Source: Hippasteria phrygiana
Taxonomy: Eukaryota; Echinodermata; Asteroidea; Valvatida; Goniasteridae
NCBI GenBank assembly: GCA_037893225.1
Contig: JAZGUH010000279.1
Location: forward strand, 1 to 64,000
DNA length: 64,000 nucleotides
Reading direction: 5' to 3'
This document shows, piece after piece, positions 25,189 through 38,779 of this stretch. The stretch's first letter is position 1, and every line of letters starts with the position of its first letter. The translations under genes were made by a program, and so were the position numbers. The notes below the pieces were generated by a model, which saw only the letters and a program-made list of their open reading frames with translations, was not told the origin of the DNA and searched no databases.

Positions 25189-28100
25189 TCTGGGAAGCCG
25201 CCGATAATTGCAACATGTAGCGCCAGATCTAAGCTATCCATACATGTCAAAATTACTGTATTTGGTTGATATTTCATGCAATTATGAATGAGTAAAGCAA
25301 GTCCATACCCCAGGGAATTTGACATGCATGGAGCAATAAATAGACGGTAACATGCACACAGATGTTGGCCGGAAAGAAAATAAACATTGCGAGGTTTGAA
25401 TTTTCTCCACAAGTTTTAACCCTAAGAAGCCGCCGATAATTGCAACATGTAGCGCCAGATCTAAGCTATACATACATGTCAAAATTACTGAATTTGGTTG
25501 ATATTTCATGCAATTATGAATGAGTAAAGCAAGTCCATACCCCAGGGAATTTGACAGGCATGGAGCAATAAATAGACGGTAATATGTACACAGATGTTGG
25601 CCGGAAAGAAAATAAACATTGCGAGGTTCGAATTTTCTCCACAAGTTTTAACTCTGAGAAGCCGCCGATGATTGCAACATGTAGCGCCAGATCTAAGCTA
25701 TACATACATGTCAAAATTACTGGATTTGGTTGATATTTCATGCAATTATGAATGAGTAAAGCAAGTCCATACCCCAGGGAATTTGACAGGCATGGAGCAA
25801 TAAATAGACGGTAATATGTACACAGATGTTGGCCGGAAAGAAAATAAACATTGCGAGGTTTGAATTTTCTCCACAAGTTTTAACCCTAAGAAGCCGCCGA
25901 TAATTGCAACATGTAGCGCCAGATCTAAGCTATACATACATGTCAAAATTACTGAATTTGGTTGATATTTCATGCAATTATGAATGAGTAAAGCAAGTCC
26001 ATACCCCAGGGAATTTGACAGGCATGGAGCAATAAATAGACAGTAATATGTACACAGATGTTGGCCTGAAAGAAAATAAACATTGCGATGTTCGAATTTT
26101 CTCCACAAGTTTTAACTCTGGGAAGCCGCCGATAATTGCAACATGTAGCGCCAGATCTAAGCTATCCATACATGTCAAAATTACTGTATTTGGTTGATAT
26201 TTCATGCAATTATGAATGAGTAAAGCAAGTCCATACCCCAGGGAATTTGACATGCATGGAGCAATAAATAGACGGTAACATGCACACAGATGTTGGCCGG
26301 AAAGAAAATAAACATTGCGAGGTTTGAATTTTCTCCACAAGTTTTAACCCTAAGAAGCCGCCGATAATTGCAACATGTAGCGCCAGATCTAAGCTATACA
26401 TACATGTCAAAATTACTGAATTTGGTTGATATTTCATGCAATTATGAATGAGTAAAGCAAGTCCATACCCCAGGGAATTTGACAGGCATGGAGCAATAAA
26501 TAGACGGTAATATGTACACAGATGTTGGCCGGAAAGAAAATAAACATTGCGAGGTTCGAATTTTCTCCACAAGTTTTAACTCTGAGAAGCCGCCGATGAT
26601 TGCAACATGTAGCTCCAGATCTAAGCTATACATACATGTCAAAATTACTGGATTTGGTTGATATTTCATGCAATTATGAATGAGTAAAGCAAGTCCATAC
26701 CCCAGGGAATTTGACAGGCATGGAGCAATAAATAGACGGTAATATGTACACAGATGTTGGCCGGAAAGAAAATAAACATTGCGAGGTTCGAATTTTCTCT
26801 ACAAGTTTTAACTCTGGGAAGCCGCCGATGATTGCAACATGTAGCGCCAGATCTAAGCTATACATACATGTCAAAATTACTGCATTTGGTTGATATTTCA
26901 TGCAATTATGAATGAGTAAAGCAAGTCCATACCCCAGGGAATTTGACATGCATGGAGCAATAAATAGACGGTAACATGCACACAGATGTTGGCCGGAAAG
27001 AAAATAAACATTGCGAGGTTTGAATTTTCTCCACAAGTTTTAACCCTAAGAAGCCGCCGATGATTGCAACATGTAGCGCCAGATCTAAGCTACCCATACA
27101 TGTCAAAATTACTGTATTTGGTTGATATTTCATGCAATTATGAATGAGTAAAGCAAGTCCATACCCCAGGGAATTTGACATGCATGGAGCAATAAATAGA
27201 CGGTAACATGCACACAGATGTTGGCCGGAAAGAAAATAAACATTGCGAGGTTTGAATTTTCTCCACAATTTTTAACCCTAAGAAGCCGCCGATAATTGCA
27301 ACATGTAGCGCCAGATCTAAGCTATACATACATGTCAAAATTACTGAATTTGGTTGATATTTCATGCAATTATGAATGAGTAAAGCAAGTCCATACCCCA
27401 GGGAATTTGACAGGCATGGAGCAATACATAGACAGTAATATGTACACAGTTGTTGGCCTGAAAGAAAATAAACATTGCGAGGTTCGAATTTTCTCCACAA
27501 GTTTTAACTCTGGGAAGCCGCCGATAATTGCAACATGTAGCGCCAGATCTAAGCTATCCATACATGTCAAAATTACTGTATTTGGTTGATATTTCATGCA
27601 ATTATGAATGAGTAAAGCAAGTCCATACCCCAGGGAATTTGACATGCATGGAGCAATAAATAGACGGTAACATGCACACAGATGTTGGCCGGAAAGAAAA
27701 TAAACATTGCGAGGTTTGAATTTTCTCCACAAGTTTTAACCCTAAGAAGCCGCCGATAATTGCAACATGTAGCGCCAGATCTAAGCTATACATACATGTC
27801 AAAATTACTGGATTTGGTTGATATTTCATGCAATTATGAATGAGTAAAGCAAGTCCATACCCCAGGGAATTTGACAGGCATGGAGCAATAAATAGACGGT
27901 AATATGTACACAGATGTTGGCCGGAAAGAAAATAAACATTGCGAGGTTTGAATTTTCTCCACAAGTTTTAACCCTAAGAAGCCGCCGATAATTGCAACAT
28001 GTAGCGCCAGATCTAAGCTATACATACATGTCAAAATTACTGAATTTGGTTGATATTTCATGCAATTATGAATGAGTAAAGCAAGTCCATACCCCAGGGA

Positions 28101-31061
28101 ATTTGACAGGCATGGAGCAATAAATAGACAGTAATATGTACACAGATGTTGGCCTGAAAGAAAATAAACATTGCGAGGTTCGAATTTTCTCCACAAGTTT
28201 TAACTCTGGGAAGCCGCCGATAATTGCAACATGTAGCGCCAGATCTAAGCTATCCATACATGTCAAAATTACTGTATTTGGTTGATATTTCATGCAATTA
28301 TGAATGAGTAAAGCAAGTCCATACCCCAGGGAATTTGACATGCATGGAGCAATAAATAGACGGTAATATGTACACAGATGTTGGCCGGAAAGAAAATAAA
28401 CATTGCGAGGTTTGAATTTTCTCCACAAGTGTTAATTCTAAGAAGCCGCCGATGATTGCAACATGTAGCGCCAGATCTAAGCTATCCATACATGTCAAAA
28501 TTACTGAATTTGGTTGATATTTCATGCAATTATGAATGAGTAAAGCAAGTCCATACCCCAGGGAATTTGACATGCATGGAGCAATAAATAGACGGTAACA
28601 TGCACACAGATGTTGGCCGGAAAGAAAATAAACATTGCGAGGTTTGAATTTTCTCCACAAGTTTTAACCCTAAGAAGCCGCCGATAATTGCAACATGTAG
28701 CGCCAGATCTAAGCTATACATACATGTCAAAATTACTGGATTTGGTTGATATTTCATGCAATTTTGAATGAGTAAAGCAAGTCTATACCCCAGGGAATTT
28801 GACATGCATGGAGCAATAAATAGACGGTAGCATGCACACATATGTTGGCCGGAAAGAAAATAAACATTGCGAGGTTTGAATTTTCTCCACAAGTTTTAAC
28901 TCTAGGAAGCCGCCGATGATTGCAACATGTAGCGCCAGATCTAAGCTATCCATACATGTCAAAAATACTGCATTTGGTTGATATTTCATGCAATTATGAA
29001 TGAATAAAGCAAGTCCATACCCCAGGGAATTTGACATGCATGGAGCAATAAATAGACGGTAATATGTACACAGATGTTGGCCGGAAAGAAAATAAACATT
29101 GCGAGGTTTGAATTTTCTCCACAAGTGTTAACTCTAAGAAGCCGCCGATGATTGCAACATGTAGCGCCAGATCTAAGCTATACATACATGTCAAAATTAC
29201 TGAATTTGGTTGATATTTCATGCAATTATGAATGAGTAAAGCAAGTCCATACCCCAGGGAATTTGACATGCATGGAGCAATAAATAGACGGTAATATGTA
29301 CACAGATGTTGGCCGGAAAGAAAATAAACATTGCGAGGTTTGAATTTTCTCCACAAGTGTTAATTCTAAGAAGCCGCCGATAATTGCAACATGTAGCGCC
29401 AGATCTAAGCTATCCATACATGTTAAATTTACTGTATTTGGTTGATATTTCATGCAATTATGAATGAGTAAAGCAAGTCCATACCCCAGGGAATTTGACA
29501 GGCATGGAGCAATAAATAGACGGTAATATGTACACAGATGTTGGCCGGAAAGAAAATAAACATTGCGAGGTTCGAATTTTCTCCACAAGTTTTTACTCTG
29601 GGAAGCCGCCGATGATTGCAACATGTAGCGCCAGATCTAAGCTATACATACATGTCAAAATTACTGGATTTGGTTGATATTTCATGCAATTATGAATGAG
29701 TAAAGCAAGTCCATACCCCAGGGAATTTGACGTGCGTGGAGCAATAAATAGACGGTAATATGTACACAGATGTTGGCCGGAAAGAAAATAAACATTGCGA
29801 GGTTTGAATTTTCTCTACAAGTTTGAACTCTAAGAAGCCGCCGATGATTGCAACATGTAGCGCCAGATCTAAGCTATACATACATGTCAAAATTACTGCA
29901 TTTGGTTGATATTTCATGCAATTATGAATGAGTAAAGCAAGTCCATACCCCAGGGAATTTGACAGGCATGGAGCAATAAATAAAAGGTAATATGCACACA
30001 GATGGTGGCCGGAAAGAAAATAAACATTGCGAGGTTTGATTTTTCTCTACAAGTGTTAACTCTCAGAAGCCGCCGATAATTGCAACATGTAGCGCCAGAT
30101 CTAAGCTATCCATACATGTCAAAATTACTGAATTTGGTTGATAATTCATGCAATTATGAATGAGTAAAGCAAGTCCATACCCCAGGGAATTTGACATGCA
30201 TGGAGCAATAAATAGACGGTAATATGTACACAGATGTTGGCCGGAAAGAAAATAAACATTGCGAGGTTTGAATTTTCTCTACAAGTTTGAACTCTAAGAA
30301 GCCGCCGATGATTGCAACATGTAGCGCCAGATCTAAGCTATACATACATGTCAAAATTACTGCATTTGGTTGATATTTCATGCAATTATGAATGAGTAAA
30401 GCAAGTCCATACCCCAGGGAATTTGACAGGCATGGAGCAATAAATAAAAGGTAATATGCACACAGATGGTGGCCGGAAAGAAAATAAACATTGCGAGGTT
30501 TGATTTTTCTCTACAAGTGTTAACTCTCAGAAGCCGCCGATAATTGCAACATGTAGCGCCAGATCTAAGCTATCCATACATGTCAAAATTACTGAATTTG
30601 GTTGATAATTCATGCAATTATGAATGAGTAAAGCAAGTCCATACCCCAGGGAATTTGACATGCATGGAGCAATAAATAGACGGTAATATGTACACAGATG
30701 TTGGCCGGAAAGAAAATAAACATTGCGAGGTTTGAATTTTCTCTACAAGTTTTAACTCTGGGAAGCCGCCGATGATTGCAACATGTAGCGCCAGATCTAA
30801 GCTATACATACAAGTCAAAATTACTGCATTTGGTTGATAATTCATGCAATTATGAATGAGTAAAGCAAGTCCATACCCCAGGGAATTTGACATGCATGGA
30901 GCAATAAATAGACGGTAATATGTACACAGATGTTGGCCGGAAAGAAAATAAACATTGCGAGGTTTGAATTTTCTCTACAAGTTTTAACTCTGGGAAGCCG
31001 CCGATGATTGCAACATGTAGCGCCAGATCTAAGCTATACATACAAGTCAAAATTACTGCAT
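25189..31061 (+). repeat. Mosaic stretch of satellite monomers
   Basis: About 25 monomers. The first part (25189-28120) mixes variants seen at 14-20 kb, including the 51C monomer at 27377 and GACAGT/CCTGAAAG near 26040. The middle is cassette copy 3. The end (30286-31061) repeats monomers with ACAAGTC and 216A. Private changes include AGCTCCAG near 26614 and CGATGTTCG near 26087. A shared ACAATTTTTAACCC change appears near 27267, 31674 and 33066. Confidence 0.7.
28124..30286 (+). repeat. Dispersed HOR cassette, copy 3
   Basis: It matches the cassette at 19772 with an offset of 8352 bp (36 monomers) up to about 30.29 kb. There the next monomer switches to the TTTGAACTCTAAG type, so the GTGCGTGG-like 3' part and the AATAAAAGG/CTCAG monomer are repeated (29922-30550). 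Private changes include TGTTAAAT near 29421 and TTTTTACTC near 29591. Confidence 0.7.
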
Positions 31062-32453
31062 TTGGTTGATATTTCATGCAATTATGAATGAGTAAAGCAA
31101 GTCCATACCCCAGGGAATTTGACAGGCATGGAGCAATAAATAGACGGTAATATGCACACAGATGGTGGCCGGAAAGAAAATAAACATTGCGAGGTTTGAA
31201 TTTTCTCCACAAGTGTTAACTCTAAGAAGCCGCCGATAATTGCAACATGTAGCGCCAGATCTAAGCTATCCATACATGTCAAAATAACTGTATTTGGTTG
31301 ATATTTCATGCAATTATGAATGAGTAAAGCAAGTCCATACCCCAGGGAATTTGACACGCATGGAGCAATAAATAGACGGTAATATGTACACAGATGTTGG
31401 CCGGAAAGAAAATAAACATTGCGAGGTTTGAATTTTCTCCACAAGTTTTAACCCTAAGAAGCCGCCGATGATTGCAACATGTAGCGCCAGATCTAAGCTA
31501 CCCATACATGTCAAAATTACTGTATTTGGTTGATATTTCATGCAATTATGAATGAGTAAAGCAAGTCCATACCCCAGGGAATTTGACATGCATGGAGCAA
31601 TAAATAGACGGTAACATGCACACAGATGTTGGCCGGAAAGAAAATAAACATTGCGAGGTTTGAATTTTCTCCACAATTTTTAACCCTAAGAAGCCGCCGA
31701 TAATTGCAACATGTAGCGCCAGATCTAAGCTATACATACATGTCAAAATTACTGAATTTGGTTGATATTTCATGCAATTATGAATGGGTAAAGCAAGTCC
31801 ATACCCCAGGGAATTTGACAGGCATGGAGCAATACATAGACAGTAATATGTACACAGATGTTGGCCTGAAAGAAAATAAACATTGCGAGGTTCGAATTTT
31901 CTCCACAAGTTTTAACTCTGGGAAGCCGCCGATAATTGCAACATGTAGCGCCAGATCTAAGCTATCCATACATGTCAAAATTACTGTATTTGGTTGATAT
32001 TTCATGCAATTATGAATGAGTAAAGCAAGTCCATACCCCAGAGAATTTGACATGCATGGAGCAATAAATAGACGGTAACATGCACACAGATGTTGGCCGG
32101 AAAGAAAATAAACATTGCGAGGTTTGAATTTTCTCCACAAGTTTTAACCCTAAGAAGCCGCCGATAATTGCAACATGTAGCGCCAGATCTAAGCTATACA
32201 TACATGTCAAAATAACTGAATTTGGTTGATATTTCATGCAATTATGAATGAGTAAAGCAAGTCCATACCCCAGGGAATTTGACAGGCATGGAGCAATAAA
32301 TAGACGGTAATATGTACACAGATGTTGGCCGGAAAGAAAATAAACATTGCGAGGTTCGAATTTTCTCCACAAGTTTTAACTCTGAGAAGCCGCCGATGAT
32401 TGCAACATGTAGCGCCAGATCTAAGCTATACATACATGTCAAAATTACTGGAT
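31062..32453 (+). repeat. 6-mer HOR (1392 bp), copy 1
   Basis: Six monomers repeated at 32454-33845. The series includes 77G with 198A (CAAAATAACTG), GACACGCATGG, TACCCATAC, ACAATTTTTAAC and the 51C monomer. Private to this copy: GAATGGGTAAAG near 31786 and CCCCAGAGAATT near 32041. Confidence 0.85.
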
Positions 32454-33845
32454 TTGGTTGATATTTCATGCAATTATGAATGAGTAAAGCAAGTCCATAC
32501 CCCAGGGAATTTGACAGGCATGGAGCAATAAATAGACGGTAATATGCACACAGATGGTGGCCGGAAAGAAAATAAACATTGCGAGGTTTGAATTTTATCC
32601 ACAAGTGTTAACTCTAAGAAGCCGCCGATAATTGCAACATGTAGCGCCAGATCTAAGCTATCCATACATGTCAAAATAACTGTATTTGGTTGATATTTCA
32701 TGCAATTATGAATGAGTAAAGCAAGTCCATACCCCAGGGAATTTGACACGCATGGAGCAATAAATAGACGGTAATATGTACACAGATGTTGGCCGGAAAG
32801 AAAATAAACATTGCGAGGTTTGAATTTTCTCCACAAGTTTTAACCCTAAGAAGCCGCCGATGATTGCAACATGTAGCGCCAGATCTAAGCTACCCATACA
32901 TGTCAAAATTACTGTATTTGGTTGATATTTCATGCAATTATGAATGAGTAAAGCAAGTCCATACCCCAGGGAATTTGACATGCATGGAGCAATAAATAGA
33001 CGGTAACATGCACACAGATGTTGGCCGGAAAGAAAATAAACATTGCGAGGTTTGAATTTTCTCCACAATTTTTAACCCTAAGAAGCCGCCGATAATTGCA
33101 ACATGTAGCGCCAGATCTAAGCTATACATACATGTCAAAATTACTGAATTTGGTTGATATTTCATGCAATTATGAATGAGTAAAGCAAGTCCATACCCCA
33201 GGGAATTTGACAGGCATGGAGCAATACATAGACAGTAATATGTACACAGATGTTGGCCTGAAAGAAAATAAACATTGCGAGGTTCGAATTTTCTCCACAA
33301 GTTTTAACTCTGGGAAGCCGCCGATAATTGCAACATGTAGCGCCAGATCTAAGCTATCCATACATGTCAAAATTACTGTATTTGGTTGATATTTCATGCA
33401 ATTATGAATGAGTAAAGCAAGTCCATACCCCAGGGAATTTGACATGCATGGAGCAATAAATAGACGGTAACATGCACACAGATGTTGGCCGGAAAGAAAA
33501 TAAACATTGCGAGGTTTGAATTTTCTCCACAAGTTTTAACCCTAAGAAGCCGCCGATAATTGCAACATGTAGCGCCAGATCTAAGCTATACATACATGTC
33601 AAAATAACTGAATTTGGTTGATATTTCATGCAATTATGAATGAGTAAAGCAAGTCCATACCCCAGGGAATTTGACAGGCATGGAGCAATAAATAGACGGT
33701 AATATGTACACAGATGTTGGCCGGAAAGAAAATAAACATTGCGAGGTTCGAATTTTCTCCACAAGTTTTAACTCTGAGAAGCCGCCGATGATTGCAACAT
33801 GTAGCGCCAGATCTAAGCTATACATACATGTCAAAATTACTGGAT
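32454..33845 (+). repeat. 6-mer HOR (1392 bp), copy 2
   Basis: This is the tandem partner of 31062-32453. Private to this copy: AATTTTATCCAC near 32596. A few private substitutions in about 1.4 kb suggest a recent but not brand-new duplication. Confidence 0.85.
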
Positions 33846-34631
33846 TTGGTTGATATTTCATGCAATTATGAATGAGTAAAGCAAGTCCATACCCCAGGGA
33901 ATTTGACAGGCATGGAGCAATAAATAGACGGTAATATGTACACAGATGTTGGCCGGAAAGAAAATAAACATTGCGAGGTTTGAATTTTCTCCACAAGTTT
34001 TAACCCTAAGAAGCCGCCGATAATTGCAACATGTAGCGCCAGATCTAAGCTATACATACATGTCAAAATTACTGGATTTGGTTGATATTTCATGCAATTA
34101 TGAATGAGTAAAGCAAGTCCATACCCCAGGGAATTTGACAGGCATGGAGCAATAAATAGACGGTAATATGTACACAGATGTTGGCCGGAAAGAAAATAAA
34201 CATTGCGAGGTTCGAATTTTCTCCACAAGTTTTAACTCTGAGAAGCCGCCGATGATTGCAACATGTAGCGCCAGATCTAAGCTATACATACATGTCAAAA
34301 TTACTGGATTTGGTTGATATTTCATGCAATTATGAATGAGTAAAGCAAGTCCATACCCCAGGGAATTTGACAGGCATGGAGCAATAAATAGACGGTAATA
34401 TGTACACAGATGTTGGCCTGAAAGAAAATAAACATTGCGAGGTTCGAATTTTCTCCACAAGTTTTAACTCTGGGAAGCCGCCGATAATTGCAACATGTAG
34501 CGCCAGATCTAAGCTATCCATACATGTCAAAATTACTGTATTTGGTTGATATTTCATGCAATTATGAATGAGTAAAGCAAGTCCATACCCCAGGGAATTT
34601 GACATGCATGGAGCAATAAATAGACGGTAAT
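33846..34631 (+). repeat. Transition monomers with 109C
   Basis: About 3.4 monomers, mostly of the GACAGGCATGG / ACTCTGAGAAG kind. One (start 34337) keeps 83T (CCTGAAAG) without 58A or 51C, a partial version of the 51C variant. Cassette copy 4 starts within this stretch. Confidence 0.65.
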
Positions 34632-36229
34632 ATGTACACAGATGTTGGCCGGAAAGAAAATAAACATTGCGAGGTTTGAATTTTCTCCACAAGTGTTAAT
34701 TCTAAGAAGCCGCCGATGATTGCAACATGTAGCGCCAGATCTAAGCTATCCATACATGTCAAAATTACTGAATTTGGTTGATATTTCATGCAATTATGAA
34801 TGAGTAAAGCAAGTCCATACCCCAGGGAATTTGACATGCATGGAGCAATAAATAGACGGTAACATGCACACAGATGTTGGCCGGAAAGAAAATAAACATT
34901 GCGAGGTTTGAATTTTCTCCACAAGTTTTAACCCTAAGAAGCCGCCGATAATTGCAACATGTAGCGCCAGATCTAAGCTATACATACATGTCAAAATTAC
35001 TGGATTTGGTTGATATTTCATGCAATTTTGAATGAGTAAAGCAAGTCTATACCCCAGGGAATTTGACATGCATGGAGCAATAAATAGACGGTAGCATGCA
35101 CACATATGTTGGCCGGAAAGAAAATAAACATTGCGAGGTTTGAATTTTCTCCACAAGTTTTAACTCTAGGAAGCCGCCGATGATTGCAACATGTAGCGCC
35201 AGATCTAAGCTATCCATACATGTCAAAAATACTGCATTTGGTTGATATTTCATGCAATTATGAATGAATAAAGCAAGTCCATACCCCAGGGAATTTGACA
35301 TGCATGGAGCAATAAATAGACGGTAATATGTACACAGATGTTGGCCGGAAAGAAAATAAACATTGCGAGGTTTGAATTTTCTCCACAAGTGTTAACTCTA
35401 AGAAGCCGCCGATGATTGCAACATGTAGCGCCAGATCTAAGCTATACATACATGTCAAAATTACTGAATTTGGTTGATATTTCATGCAATTATGAATGAG
35501 TAAAGCAAGTCCATACCCCAGGGAATTTGACATGCATGGAGCAATAAATAGACGGTAATATGTACACAGATGTTGGCCGGAAAGAAAATAAACATTGCGA
35601 GGTTTGAATTTTCTCCACAAGTGTTAATTCTAAGAAGCCGCCGATAATTGCAACATGTAGCGCCAGATCTAAGCTATCCATACATGTCAAATTTACTGTA
35701 TTTGGTTGATATTTCATGCAATTATGAATGAGTAAAGCAAGTCCATACCCCAGGGAATTTGACAGGCATGGAGCAATAAATAGACGGTAATATGTACACA
35801 GATGTTGGCCGGAAAGAAAATAAACATTGCGAGGTTCGAATTTTCTCCACAAGTTTTAACTCTGGGAAGCCGCCGATGATTGCAACATGTAGCGCCAGAT
35901 CTAAGCTATACATACATGTCAAAATTACTGGTTTTGGTTGATATTTCATGCAATTATGAATGAGTAAAGCAAGTCCATACCCCAGGGAATTTGACGTGCG
36001 TGGAGCAATAAATAGACGGTAATATGTACACAGATGTTGGCCGGAAAGAAAATAAACATTGCGAGGTTTGAATTTTCTCTACAAGTTTGAACTCTAAGAA
36101 GCCGCCGATGATTGCAACATGTAGCGCCAGATCTAAGCTATACATACATGTCAAAATTACTGCATTTGGTTGATATTTCATGCAATTATGAATGAGTAAA
36201 GCAAGTCCATACCCCAGGGAATTTGACAT
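34388..36229 (+). repeat. Dispersed HOR cassette, copy 4
   Basis: It matches copy 3 with an offset of 6264 bp (27 monomers), but it lacks the AATAAAAGG/CTCAG monomer after GTGCGTGG (near 35993). This copy was then duplicated as part of the 9-mer at 34632-38779. It carries CAAATTTACTG near 35689 and ACTGGTTTTGG near 35930, changes that the duplicate at 37.78-38.02 kb also has. Confidence 0.7.
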
Positions 36230-36719
36230 GCATGGAGCAATAAATAGACGGTAATATGTACACAGATGTTGGCCGGAAAGAAAATAAACATTGCGAGGTT
36301 TGAATTTTCTCTACAAGTTTTAACTCTGGGAAGCCGCCGATGATTGCAACATGTAGCGCCAGATCTAAGCTATACATACAAGTCAAAATTACTGCATTTG
36401 GTTGATATTTCATGCAATTATGAATGAGTAAAGCAAGTCCATACCCCAGGGAATTTGACAGGCATGGAGCAATAAATAGACGGTAACATGTACACAGATG
36501 TTGGCCGGAAAGAAAATAAACATTGCGAGGTTTGAATTTTCTCTACAAGTTTTAACTCTGGGAAGCCGCCGATGATTGCAACATGTAGCGCCAGATCTAA
36601 GCTATACATACAAGTCAAAATTACTGCATTTGGTTGATATTTCATGCAATTATGAATGAGTAAAGCAAGTCCATACCCCAGGGAATTTGACAGGCATGGA
36701 GCAATAAATAGACGGTAAC
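34632..36719 (+). repeat. 9-mer HOR (2088 bp), copy 1
   Basis: The series repeats from 36720. Landmarks are the 228T/16T anchor (35033 and 37121), CAAATTTACTG, ACTGGTTTTGG and GTGCGTGG (near 35993 and 38081). The left edge is TAATATG at 34631 against TAACATG at 36719. Confidence 0.85.
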
Positions 36720-38779
36720 ATGTACACAGATGTTGGCCGGAAAGAAAATAAACATTGCGAGGTTTGAATTTTCTCCACAAGTGTTAATTCTAAGAAGCCG
36801 CCGATGATTGCAACATGTAGCGCCAGATCTAAGCTATCCATACATGTCAAAATTACTGAATTTGGTTGATATTTCATGCAATTATGAATGAGTAAAGCAA
36901 GTCCATACCCCAGGGAATTTGACATGCATGGAGCAATAAATAGACGGTAACATGCACACAGATGTTGGCCGGAAAGAAAATAAACATTGCGAGGTTTGAA
37001 TTTTCTCCACAAGTTTTAACCCTAAGAAGCCGCCGATAATTGCAACATGTAGCGCCAGATCTAAGCTATACATACATGTCAAAATTACTGGATTTGGTTG
37101 ATATTTCATGCAATTTTGAATGAGTAAAGCAAGTCTATACCCCAGGGAATTTGACATGCATGGAGCAATAAATAGACGGTAGCATGCACACATATGTTGG
37201 CCGGAAAGAAAATAAACATTGCGAGGTTTGAATTTTCTCCACAAGTTTTAACTCTAGGAAGCCGCCGATGATTGCAACATGTAGCGCCAGATCTAAGCTA
37301 TCCATACATGTCAAAAATACTGCATTTGGTTGATATTTCATGCAATTATGAATGAATAAAGCAAGTCCATACCCCAGGGAATTTGACATGCATGGAGCAA
37401 TAAATAGACGGTAATATGTACACAGATGTTGGCCGGAAAGAAAATAAACATTGCGAGGTTTGAATTTTCTCCACAAGTGTTAACTCTAAGAAGCCGCCGA
37501 TGATTGCAACATGTAGCGCCAGATCTAAGCTATACATACATGTCAAAATTACTGAATTTGGTTGATATTTCATGCAATTATGAATGAGTAAAGCAAGTCC
37601 ATACCCCAGGGAATTTGACATGCATGGAGCAATAAATAGACGGTAATATGTACACAGATGTTGGCCGGAAAGAAAATAAACATTGCGAGGTTTGAATTTT
37701 CTCCACAAGTGTTAATTCTAAGAAGCCGCCGATAATTGCAACATGTAGCGCCAGATCTAAGCTATCCATACATGTCAAATTTACTGTATTTGGTTGATAT
37801 TTCATGCAATTATGAATGAGTAAAGCAAGTCCATACCCCAGGGAATTTGACAGGCATGGAGCAATAAATAGACGGTAATATGTACACAGATGTTGGCCGG
37901 AAAGAAAATAAACATTGCGAGGTTCGAATTTTCTCCACAAGTTTTAACTCTGGGAAGCCGCCGATGATTGCAACATGTAGCGCCAGATCTAAGCTATACA
38001 TACATGTCAAAATTACTGGTTTTGGTTGATATTTCATGCAATTATGAATGAGTAAAGCAAGTCCATACCCCAGGGAATTTGACGTGCGTGGAGCAATAAA
38101 TAGACGGTAATATGTACACAGATGTTGGCCGGAAAGAAAATAAACATTGCGAGGTTTGAATTTTCTCTACAAGTTTGAACTCTAAGAAGCCGCCGATGAT
38201 TGCAACATGTAGCGCCAGATCTAAGCTATACATACATGTCAAAATTACTGCATTTGGTTGATATTTCATGCAATTATGAATGAGTAAAGCAAGTCCATAC
38301 CCCAGGGAATTTGACATGCATGGAGCAATAAATAGACGGTAATATGTACACAGATGTTGGCCGGAAAGAAAATAAACATTGCGAGGTTTGAATTTTCTCT
38401 ACAAGTTTTAACTCTGGGAAGCCGCCGATGATTGCAACATGTAGCGCCAGATCTAAGCTATACATACAAGTCAAAATTACTGCATTTGGTTGATATTTCA
38501 TGCAATTATGAATGAGTAAAGCAAGTCCATACCCCAGGGAATTTGACAGGCATGGAGCAATAAATAGACGGTAACATGTACACAGATGTTGGCCGGAAAG
38601 AAAATAAACATTGCGAGGTTTGAATTTTCTCTACAAGTTTTAACTCTGGGAAGCCGCCGATGATTGCAACATGTAGCGCCAGATCTAAGCTATACATACA
38701 AGTCAAAATTACTGCATTTGGTTGATATTTCATGCAATTATGAATGAGTAAAGCAAGTCCATACCCCAGGGAATTTGAC
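36720..38779 (+). repeat. 9-mer HOR, copy 2
   Basis: This is the tandem partner of 34632-36719. Agreement ends at about 38780, where GACATGCATGG replaces GACAGGCATGG. It contains the last GTGCGTGG monomer of the window (near 38081), so it marks the border between the left and right variant sets. Confidence 0.85.

Noticed and set aside
9079..33389. Plus-strand frames of 60-97 codons starting MTGMEQ
   Set aside because: They exist only because the 51C change removes a TAA in one monomer type. They are copied with the HORs and show no sign of coding selection.
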